A DNA stretch of 37,605 nt, taken from contig JAHIWG010000130.1 in the NCBI GenBank assembly GCA_018816345.1, positions 1 to 37,605 on the forward strand, in the 5' to 3' direction. This document shows, piece by piece, positions 17,039 through 23,696 of this stretch. A model generated the notes under the pieces. It searched no databases. It was not told where the DNA came from and was given only the letters and a program-made list of their open reading frames with translations. Each line of letters opens with the position of its first letter. Position 1 is the first letter of the stretch. The position numbers were made by a program, and so were the translations under genes. The DNA is from Spirochaetota bacterium (lineage in GTDB: Bacteria; Spirochaetota; Spirochaetia; Treponematales; UBA12059).

Positions 17039-18076
17039 TCACCACCAGTTGAGCACGTCCTCGGCGAATCCAAGGAAGCGGTCCAGCTTCAGCTTCTTGC
17101 CGTCGTCGAGCGTGGCCGTCCCCGTGAATTCGCCGAAGACCTGGTGCTGGTCCGACCTTATCGGCCCTAGCACCGTCTTAGAGCCGCGGTCGACGAGCGG
17201 GGCGAAGTCCATCTCGAAGCGGCCGTCGGAGCTGGAGAAGCGCCACGGCCTGGTATAGTCCCGCTCGTCGAGGTGGAAGGTCACCTCGTCGAGCTTATGG
17301 GCCTTGCCCGCGTAGAAGAGGGCGTTCTCGCTGGCCGGAGTGCGGTCGGAGAAGCCGTAGCCTATGTTCCAGCCGAAGGGGACGCCGTCGACGTAGCCCG
17401 AGGCCGAGCCCCAGTACCAGCGGTTCTTATAGGTCCAGCGCCCGCGGCCCCAGTCGAGGGCGCCGAAGTCCCTGCCCGGGTCGTACTCGTAGCGGCGCTT
17501 CCCGATAGCGAAGCCGCCGGAGGCCTGCATGCAATTGATCTTGCGGTTGTAGTAGAAGGCCCTGCGATTCTCCGCCCACGAGGTGGCTATGTTCATGCTC
17601 TCGAGCTCGGGCGGCTGGGTGAGTATTATGGCGCCCTCGAGCCCCTCGTCGCCCCGGGCGTTCCTCATGCCGGGGGCCTTGAACGATAGCGTCCGTACCC
17701 CGCCCGCGTAGACGAAGTCTATCGCCAGCTTCTTGTCGCGGAAGGATATACGGCCCTCGTCGGAACCGGCGGGGAAGCCCGTCCTGCCGAGCGGGAGGGC
17801 GCTGATCGAGTCTACCTGATGGAAGGAACGCGCCTCGAAGTCCAGGAAGCAGACGGCGAACATCCCGGCGAAGCCTAAGTCGCTCATAGTCAGCGTCAGG
17901 CCGAAGCGGCCGTCATGCGAAAGCACAGAGTAGTAGTCCCATTCCTTAATCCGGAGCGGCCCGGCCTTGACGCAGCTCCGGTCGTAGCTCCAATACGGTT
18001 GCCGGGCCCAGCCCTCGGCCGTTATACGGCCCTCGTCGTCCAGTAGCTCCATGGGAGCCGCTATCTCTTTTTGCAT
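17039..18076 (-). CDS. DUF2804 family protein
   Basis: A 345-residue protein of the DUF2804 family, whose function is not established. Recognisable blocks are EWDYYSVLSHDGRFGLTLTMSDLGFAG near residue 45 and TSWAENRRAFYYNRKINCMQASGGF in the middle. The signature DWGRGRWTYKNRWYWGSASG follows at about residue 205. The composition (many Trp/Tyr/Phe, alternating polar/hydrophobic) suggests a beta-rich, lipocalin-like fold similar to carotenoid/hydroxyneurosporene-synthase relatives. That last point is from general resemblance only. It has no signal peptide. The ATG at 18076 follows GGAGGTGG. It is divergent from the VF530 gene and appears monocistronic. Confidence 0.85.
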   Translation of the reverse strand: MQKEIAAPMELLDDEGRITAEGWARQPYWSYDRSCVKAGPLRIKEWDYYSVLSHDGRFGLTLTMSDLGFAGMFAVCFLDFEARSFHQVDSISALPLGRTGFPAGSDEGRISFRDKKLAIDFVYAGGVRTLSFKAPGMRNARGDEGLEGAIILTQPPELESMNIATSWAENRRAFYYNRKINCMQASGGFAIGKRRYEYDPGRDFGALDWGRGRWTYKNRWYWGSASGYVDGVPFGWNIGYGFSDRTPASENALFYAGKAHKLDEVTFHLDERDYTRPWRFSSSDGRFEMDFAPLVDRGSKTVLGPIRSDQHQVFGEFTGTATLDDGKKLKLDRFLGFAEDVLNWW

Positions 18077-18214
18077 CGCGCCACCTCCGCCTCAGTACGG
18101 ATACTATACGACGCGATCCTTGGCTTTACCAGCGATAATCGCCTGGCGCGCGAGGGCCGTAGTGTCGTATAATCGCCCCGTCGAGCGGCCGCGAAGGCCG
18201 CCGCCGAGGAGCGC

Positions 18215-18478
18215 GTGGTGCCGGATGAAGCCGTAGAGGATCCCTTGCACGGGGTGACCCTGAAGATGATGGTAGAAGGGCTCCATGAGAGGCTGGGCTG
18301 GGCCGCGCTAGCGGCCAAGATACCGGTGAAATGCTTCGAGAACGAACCCAGCGTCGGGTCGAGCCTTAAGTTCCTCAGGAAGACGCCTTGGGCCCGCGAG
18401 AAGGTCGAGCTCCTGTACCTTTACACCTTTTACCCCAAGCGCGCGGGGGAGCTCGCTAAGCGCCGTCGAGATCGCTGA
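18215..18478 (+). CDS. VF530-family (DUF2132) small DNA-binding-like protein
   Basis: An 87-residue protein matching the VF530/DUF2132 family along its length. It shows DPLHGVTLKMMVEGLHERLGW at the start, then KIPVKCFENEPSVGSSLKFL and RKTPWAREKVELLYLY. The family is known from a structure with a helical fold reminiscent of DNA-binding proteins, but its role is not established. The start is GTG at 18215 or the adjacent GTG at 18218. GAGGA at 18206-18210 is better spaced (7 bp) for the second. A short basic tail ends the protein (RAGELAKRRRDR). A strong terminator follows 12 bp after the stop, so it is likely a single-gene transcript. Confidence 0.87.
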   Translation: MVPDEAVEDPLHGVTLKMMVEGLHERLGWAALAAKIPVKCFENEPSVGSSLKFLRKTPWAREKVELLYLYTFYPKRAGELAKRRRDR

Positions 18479-18490
18479 GCCGGGAAGGCC

Positions 18491-18520
18491 GCGCCGGAGG
18501 GCCCTCTCCGGCGCATTTTT
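18491..18520 (+). terminator. rho-independent terminator
   Basis: GCGCCGGAG (18491-18499) pairs with CTCCGGCGC (18506-18514) over a 6-nt loop, followed by ATTTTT. This is the clearest intrinsic terminator in the window and ends the VF530 transcript. Confidence 0.9.
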
Positions 18521-18522
18521 AG

Positions 18523-18551
18523 TTTACGCCGAGTTAGCCTCATGCTATCCT
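18523..18551 (+). promoter_or_regulatory. possible promoter of the BMP transporter operon
   Basis: TTTACG (18523-18528) and TATCCT (18546-18551) are 17 bp apart, directly after the VF530 terminator and about 72 bp before the binding-protein ATG. Motif match is moderate. Confidence 0.35.
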
Positions 18552-18623
18552 TACCGGAACCATAGGGCAACGCTTCGCGCGTATATATCCCGGGATGATG
18601 CGAATGCGCTTTAGGAGGCGATC

Positions 18624-19619
18624 ATGAAGAGGACTCTAGCGGTAGTGCTGGCGTTGGTGGCTCTAGCGGGCTCGGCGTACGCCGCGCCCAAATCCAAGGT
18701 GCGGATAGCCTTGATAATCGAATCGACGGTGGACGACAAGGGCTGGGGACAGGCCATGCACGACGCCATAGATTCGGTTCAGAAGAAGTACGGGGCGTCC
18801 CTCGTGGAGTATAACTACAGCGAGAAGATGAAGCCCGTCGACGCCGGCTCGGCGGCCAGGCAATACGCCTCCCGCGGCTTCGACATCATCATCGCCCACG
18901 GGGCCCAGTTCAAGAACCTCATCCTCGAGCTGTCCGAGGAATTCCCGAAGACCACCTTCGCCTTCGGCACTAACGCCGACGTTGGCCCCAAGAACGTGTT
19001 CACCTACATGCCCATGAGCGAGGAGACCGGTTACATTAACGGCGTCATAGCCGGCATGGTGACCAAGTCCAATATCATCGGCGTAGTAGGCCCCGTGGAC
19101 GCCGGCGACTCCGCCCGCTATAACCGCGGCTTCTGGCTAGGCGTCAAGTCGGTCAACTCCAAGGCCGAGATCAAGGTGGCCCATACCGGTTCCTTCGCCG
19201 ATTACGTCAAGGCCGCGGAGCTCGCCCATACCCACATCAAGGCGGGCGCGGACGTGCTCACCGGGGCGGCCCAGCAGGCCACGGGCGGCCTCCGCGCCGT
19301 CGCGGAGTACAAGGATAAGCAGATATGGTGGCTCGGCCAGGATACCCTGCAGATCGCCATGCCCGAGGGCTTCAAGGTCATAGCCGCCGCAAGCTACGAC
19401 TACGCCCCCGTCATAGAGGCGATGATCGATAAGCGCCAAGCGGGCACGCTAGGCGGCGAGAACATCCCGCTGACCTTCAAGAACGGCGGCTTCGTGTTCA
19501 AGTACAACGACAAGGTAGGCTCCGTCCTGACCGCGGCCATCCGGAAGGCCGCCGACAAGGCCCGCGCCGATATCACGGCTCAGAAGCTCAAGCTCGACTG
19601 GCAGGCGATCAAGTACTGA
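18624..19619 (+). CDS. BMP/PnrA-family nucleoside-binding protein
   Basis: A 331-residue exported binding protein. The signal peptide MKRTLAVVLALVALAGSAYA is followed by APKSKVRIALI; there is no lipobox cysteine, unlike treponemal PnrA, so it is probably soluble in the periplasm. The BMP fold is marked by ESTVDDKGWGQAMHDA, the hinge segment FDIIIAHGAQFKN, MSEETGYINGVIAGM and IIGVVGPVDAGDSARYNRGF. The family binds purine nucleosides in the best-studied cases, and some members carry other ligands. AGGAGG lies 7 bp before the ATG. The ATPase and two permeases follow, but an unusual 199-bp gap with a palindromic element separates them from this gene. Confidence 0.92.
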   Translation: MKRTLAVVLALVALAGSAYAAPKSKVRIALIIESTVDDKGWGQAMHDAIDSVQKKYGASLVEYNYSEKMKPVDAGSAARQYASRGFDIIIAHGAQFKNLILELSEEFPKTTFAFGTNADVGPKNVFTYMPMSEETGYINGVIAGMVTKSNIIGVVGPVDAGDSARYNRGFWLGVKSVNSKAEIKVAHTGSFADYVKAAELAHTHIKAGADVLTGAAQQATGGLRAVAEYKDKQIWWLGQDTLQIAMPEGFKVIAAASYDYAPVIEAMIDKRQAGTLGGENIPLTFKNGGFVFKYNDKVGSVLTAAIRKAADKARADITAQKLKLDWQAIKY

Positions 19620-19628
19620 CCCGCCTCT

Positions 19629-19644
19629 AGGCAAAAGCCTTTTT
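19629..19644 (+). terminator. weak attenuator-like hairpin
   Basis: AGGC-AAAA-GCCT followed by TTTT begins 10 bp after the binding-protein stop. The 4-bp stem is too short for a firm terminator. Partial termination here would favour binding protein over membrane components, a common arrangement in ABC operons. Confidence 0.35.
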
Positions 19645-19650
19645 GACGAT

Positions 19651-19785
19651 TTAGCCACGGAGGCGCGGAGACACGGAGAAGAGAGAGAGATCAAGGAAGG
19701 TAGATAGAGTAAGGATATTACTCGTTCCTTCTTCTCTCTCTATTCCTTAGCTCCCGGCCTGCGCGCCTCCGTGCCTCCGTGGTTC
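19651..19785. repeat. palindromic MITE-like element
   Basis: About 135 bp form one imperfect palindrome. The left outer arm CCACGGAGGCGCGGAG (19655-19670) matches the complement of the right outer arm (19767-19782) at 15 of 16 bases. Further in, GAGAGAGAGA (19681-19690) and AAGGAAGG face a CTTCTCTCTC tract and TTCCTT in mirrored order. The centre is AT-rich (about 19709-19722). The CCACGGAGGC motif resembles dispersed palindromic repeats seen in many bacterial genomes. No coding capacity. Confidence 0.75.
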
Positions 19786-19818
19786 AATATCCCTATTACT
19801 TACACCAAGGAGCTCGCG

Positions 19819-21351
19819 ATGGGCCATGAACCTATACGGAGCCTCGAGCTTCGAGGCATCACGAAGCGCTTCCCCGGCATCCTTGCCTGCGACCATATAG
19901 ACCTCTCGGTGGGGGAGCACTCCGTCAGGGCCCTCGTCGGCGAGAACGGGGCCGGCAAGACGACGCTGATGAACATCCTCATGGGCCTGTATCAGCCCGA
20001 CGAGGGCCGCATCCTGATCAACGGGCGCGACGTCAGGTTCCGCTCGCCTAACGACGCCTTCGACCACGGCATAGGCATGGTACACCAGCACTTCATGCTG
20101 GTGCAGAACATGACGGTCGCCGAGAACGTCGCCCTTGGCATGAAGTCGTCCCATCGGTCGTTCAGGCTCGACATAGCCGCCGTCAGGAAACGCATCCTGG
20201 AGGTCTCGGAGCGGCACGAGCTCCCGGTCAACCCGGACGCGCTGGTATGGCAGCTCTCGGTCGGGGAGCAGCAGCGGGTGGAGCTGGTGAAGACCCTGTG
20301 CCTGGGCGCGCGGTTCCTGATCCTGGACGAGCCGACCTCGGCGCTTACGCCGCAGGAGACCGACGAGCTCATCTCCCTCCTCCAGAAGATGTCGAGCGAG
20401 CTGTCGATAGTCTTCATAAGCCACAAGCTGCACGAGGTGAAGGCGCTATCCGATACCGTGTCGATACTGCGCAGGGGGAAGATAGTCTTCGAGGGACGCA
20501 CGGAGAACCACTCTCCCGCGGACCTCGCGGCCCTTATGACCGGCCACGAGGTGGAGCTGCCGCGCGTCGACTCCGGCTCCGCCGCGCGCGGCGGGGCCCC
20601 GGGCCTCCTGTCGATCCGGGAGCTCCGGGTGAAGGGCGACCGTGGCAACCTGGCCCTGGACGGCGTGAGCCTCGAGATAGCGCCGGGCGAGATCGTAGGC
20701 CTGGCCGGCGTCTCCGGAAACGGGCAGCGCGAGTTGGCCGAGGCCCTGAACGGGCTCAGGCCGGTGGAATCGGGCTCCATACGCCTCGACGGCGCGGAGC
20801 TGGCGGGGGGCTCGGCCGGCGACGTGATACGGGAGGGCATGGGCTACATCCCCGAGGACCGTAACACCGAGGGCATCGTGCCGTCGTTCTCCGTCAAGGA
20901 GAACCTCGTCCTCAAGGATATAGGCGGCAAGGAGTGGAGCGCCGGCGGTTTCCTGCGCCTCGGGGCCATAGCCGATAACGCGAAGGCGCTCCGCGAGCGC
21001 TTCGATATCCGCTGCCCGTCGACCGACACCGCGGCGGGCTCCCTGTCCGGCGGCAACATCCAGAAGGTGATCCTCGCGCGGGAGCTAGCGCGCGGGCCTA
21101 AGGCGCTGGTCGCCGTGTATCCGACGCGCGGCCTGGACATGGGCGCCGAGGAATTCATCCATAAGCAACTACTGGCGCGCCGTTCAGAGGGCGTAGCCAT
21201 CCTCCTCATCTCCGAGGAACTGGAGGAGATCATGAACCTGTCCGACCGCATCGCGGTGATATACAAGGGCGCGATACTCAAGGTCGTACCGGGCAAGGAC
21301 GCCACCAAGCGCTCGCTGGGCCTCCTCATGGCTGGAGTCGCCGATGAATAG
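19819..21351 (+). CDS. BMP-type nucleoside ABC transporter, double ATPase
   Basis: A 510-residue protein with two fused ABC domains, as in RbsA/NupA-type importers. Domain 1 is complete: Walker A GENGAGKT (about 41-48), signature LSVGEQQ and Walker B FLILDEPTSAL. Domain 2 has the degenerate P-loop GVSGNGQRE in place of GxxGxGKS, the intact signature LSGGNIQK, and VAVYPTRGLDMG instead of the standard Walker B. This asymmetric pattern is normal for the family, so domain 1 probably does the main hydrolysis. The ATG at 19819 was chosen because AAGGAG (19807-19812) precedes it by 6 bp; an in-frame ATG at 19771 lies within the palindromic element. The 3' end overlaps the first permease gene by 8 bp. 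Confidence 0.95.
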   Translation: MGHEPIRSLELRGITKRFPGILACDHIDLSVGEHSVRALVGENGAGKTTLMNILMGLYQPDEGRILINGRDVRFRSPNDAFDHGIGMVHQHFMLVQNMTVAENVALGMKSSHRSFRLDIAAVRKRILEVSERHELPVNPDALVWQLSVGEQQRVELVKTLCLGARFLILDEPTSALTPQETDELISLLQKMSSELSIVFISHKLHEVKALSDTVSILRRGKIVFEGRTENHSPADLAALMTGHEVELPRVDSGSAARGGAPGLLSIRELRVKGDRGNLALDGVSLEIAPGEIVGLAGVSGNGQRELAEALNGLRPVESGSIRLDGAELAGGSAGDVIREGMGYIPEDRNTEGIVPSFSVKENLVLKDIGGKEWSAGGFLRLGAIADNAKALRERFDIRCPSTDTAAGSLSGGNIQKVILARELARGPKALVAVYPTRGLDMGAEEFIHKQLLARRSEGVAILLISEELEEIMNLSDRIAVIYKGAILKVVPGKDATKRSLGLLMAGVADE

Positions 21352-22591
21352 GACGGGGAAGCTGGCCTACAACGCCGCCGTGGTGATAGCCGCGGCCGCC
21401 GCGGCCATGGGCATCGGCGCTATAGTCCTCGCCGCCGTCGGCGCGGATATTTTCAAGGCCTACGCGGTCATACTGACCGAGCCCTTGAAGGACATGATAG
21501 GCCTGACGGAGATAGTGGTCAGGGCCGTGCCCCTGTCGCTTATAGCCATGGGCATAGCCATCGCGTTCAGGAGCGGGATACTGAACATCGGGGCGGAAGG
21601 CCAGATGCTCATGGGCATACTCGCCTCCAGCGCTACGGCGATAGCCTGCGCGTCCCTTCCCAAGCCCGTGCTCATCCCCTTGGCTATACTCGCCGGCGCG
21701 GCCGGGGGAGCGGCCTGGGGCGGCATAGCGGGCGCGCTCAAGGCGCGGCTGGGCGTCAACGAGATACTTTCTACGGTGATGCTCAACTATATAGCCGCCC
21801 AGTTCTATACTTTCCTGCTCCGGGGACCGCTCATGGATCCCGAGGAGCTGCTGACCGGCTCGGGAACCCCCCAGACCGTCCGCATGCCGAGGAGCGCGTG
21901 GCTCGACCGCCTGCTTCCCGGCACGAGGCTCCATTCCGGCGTCTTCATAGCGCTGGGCCTGGCCGTCGTCGTGTTCCTGCTCCTGTGGAGGACGTCTACG
22001 GGCTTCAGGATGCGCGCCGCCGGGGCGGAGGCCAAGGCGGCCCGGTACGCCGGCGTCAAGGTACAGCGCTACCTCGTGCTAGCCATGCTCCTGTCAGGGG
22101 CCTTCGCGGGCATGGCGGGGGCCGTCGAGATACTGGGCGTGCATAGGCGCGCCATAGAGGGCGTGTCGGGAGGCTACGGCTTTACCGGCATCGTAGTCGC
22201 GCTGTTCGGAGGCCTGCACCCGGCCGGCATCATCCCCGCCTCGCTATTCTTCGGGCTCCTGCTCCTGGGCGCCGATATGACCCAGCGGCTGGCCGACGTG
22301 CCGGCCAATATGGTGCTGGTCCTCCAGGGAGCCATAATCCTCGCGATAGTCTCGGCGAGGCAGTTCATGAGCAATCCCTACGTCCAGGACAAGGTGGCGC
22401 GCGCCTGCGCGAAGATGTTCAGGCGTCCCCCGCCGCCCGCGCCTCCAGGGTCGATCGAGGCCTGTCCCGACCCGTCCGACTCGGTGGATCCCTGCCTCGT
22501 CGGCGAGGACTCCGCCGTCGGAGATAGTTCCGCCGTCGGAGATAATCCTGCCGCCGGCGAGGGCTCCGTAAAGAAAAGGGGAACGCGATGA
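21344..22591 (+). CDS. BMP-type nucleoside ABC transporter permease 1
   Basis: A 415-residue inner-membrane protein of the BPD_transp_2 (ribose/branched-chain amino acid/nucleoside) family with about ten helices. Landmarks are IGAEGQMLMGILASSAT near residue 83, LKARLGVNEILSTVMLNYIA near 130 and GGYGFTGIVVALFGGLHPAGII near 275. These match the longer of the two permeases in BMP operons. The last ~60 residues are a hydrophilic extension absent from typical members: a Pro-rich stretch followed by Asp/Ser/Gly repeats of the EDSAVGDSSAVGDNPAAGE kind, ending KKRGTR. This tail would lie in the cytosol. The gene overlaps the ATPase gene upstream by 8 bp and the second permease downstream by 4 bp (ATGA). 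Confidence 0.94.
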   Translation: MNRTGKLAYNAAVVIAAAAAAMGIGAIVLAAVGADIFKAYAVILTEPLKDMIGLTEIVVRAVPLSLIAMGIAIAFRSGILNIGAEGQMLMGILASSATAIACASLPKPVLIPLAILAGAAGGAAWGGIAGALKARLGVNEILSTVMLNYIAAQFYTFLLRGPLMDPEELLTGSGTPQTVRMPRSAWLDRLLPGTRLHSGVFIALGLAVVVFLLLWRTSTGFRMRAAGAEAKAARYAGVKVQRYLVLAMLLSGAFAGMAGAVEILGVHRRAIEGVSGGYGFTGIVVALFGGLHPAGIIPASLFFGLLLLGADMTQRLADVPANMVLVLQGAIILAIVSARQFMSNPYVQDKVARACAKMFRRPPPPAPPGSIEACPDPSDSVDPCLVGEDSAVGDSSAVGDNPAAGEGSVKKRGTR

Positions 22592-23538
22592 ACGCCGGAT
22601 CGTTCGTGCTCAACATCCTGATCCTCGGCGTGCCGTTCTCGGTCGCCCTCCTGCTCGCGGCTCTCGGCGAGACTATCAACCAGCGCGCCGGTATATTCAA
22701 CCTCGGATGCGAGGGAATCATGGCCATGGGCGCCTTCGTGGCCTTCCTGCCGCCGTTCTTCCTCGCCGGCACGCCTCTGGCCGGAAGCGCCAACCTCATA
22801 GGCCTGGCCCTGGCTATCGGCGTCGGGGCTCTCCTGGGCGTGCTGTTCGCCCTCGTCGTGGTGACCTTCAGGGCGCCGCAGGGCATAGCGGGCATAGGCC
22901 TGCAGATGCTCGGTTGGGGGGCGGCCGGGACCTTGTTCAGGCATTACGTGGGCGGCGTCACGGGGGTCCCGGGCATACAGCCGGTGCCCGTTCCGGGGCT
23001 CTCCAGGATCCCGATCCTGGGTAAGGTGCTATTCAACCATAATCCGCTCGTATATATCGCGTTCCTCCTCGTGCCGGTCTTCTGGTACCTGCTATTCAAG
23101 ACGCCGTGGGGCCTGAAGGTCAGGGCCGTGGGCACCTATCCCCGCGCCGCCGACTCGCTGGGCATACGGGTCTCCAGGGTCAGGTACCAGGCGCTGGCCC
23201 TTGGCGGCGCCATGGCGGGGCTCGCGGGCGCCTACCTGAGCCTCGCCCAGGCCAAGATGTTCGCCGACGACCTCATCGCGGGCCGGGGCTTCATAGCCGT
23301 CGCCCTCGTGTACTTCGGCCGGTGGAACCCCGTGGGCGTGATGGGCGGAGCCCTGCTCTTTAGCCTGGCGCAGGCGTTGCAGCTGTCTATCCAGGTCGCC
23401 GGCATTAACTTCCCGTACGAGTTCGCGGTGATGCTGCCCTACGTCCTCGTGATAGTTGTGCTCGCCCTGGTACGCAAGGCTAAGATGGTAGGCCCGACCG
23501 AGCTAGGGAAGCCGTTCGACAGGGAGCAGAGGATCTAA
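22588..23538 (+). CDS. BMP-type nucleoside ABC transporter permease 2
   Basis: A 316-residue inner-membrane protein, the shorter permease partner. Family blocks are LLLAALGETINQRAGIFNLGCEGIM (residues 18-42), YPRAADSLGIRVSRVRYQALALGGAMAGLAGAYLS (about 185-219) and RGFIAVALVYFGRWNPVGVM (about 233-252). With permease 1 it forms the heterodimeric channel. Its start overlaps the previous stop, and a long GC hairpin follows the stop, so it closes the operon. Codon use and GC match the flanking genes and nothing is truncated. Nucleoside import is the family-based expectation; the exact ligand depends on the binding protein. Confidence 0.94.
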   Translation: MNAGSFVLNILILGVPFSVALLLAALGETINQRAGIFNLGCEGIMAMGAFVAFLPPFFLAGTPLAGSANLIGLALAIGVGALLGVLFALVVVTFRAPQGIAGIGLQMLGWGAAGTLFRHYVGGVTGVPGIQPVPVPGLSRIPILGKVLFNHNPLVYIAFLLVPVFWYLLFKTPWGLKVRAVGTYPRAADSLGIRVSRVRYQALALGGAMAGLAGAYLSLAQAKMFADDLIAGRGFIAVALVYFGRWNPVGVMGGALLFSLAQALQLSIQVAGINFPYEFAVMLPYVLVIVVLALVRKAKMVGPTELGKPFDREQRI

Positions 23539-23543
23539 TCCCC

Positions 23544-23568
23544 GGGAGGGCCCGTAACGGGCCCTCCC
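23544..23568 (+). terminator. GC hairpin ending the transporter operon
   Basis: GGGAGGGCCCGT (23544-23555) is exactly complementary to ACGGGCCCTCCC (23557-23568). In practice the innermost pairs open to form the loop. It begins 6 bp after the last permease. No T-tract follows (CCTATT), so termination would rely on stem strength or Rho. Confidence 0.6.
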
Positions 23569-23696
23569 CCTATTCGGCTCTCTACTATTTCCGCTCCTCG
23601 CTATGCCGCGACCCTAGACTCGCCATGCTCCCCTCGGTACACTCCCCGGCTCGATTGAGCCACGCTAGAGTCGTGGCCATACTATGGAGGAACCGA

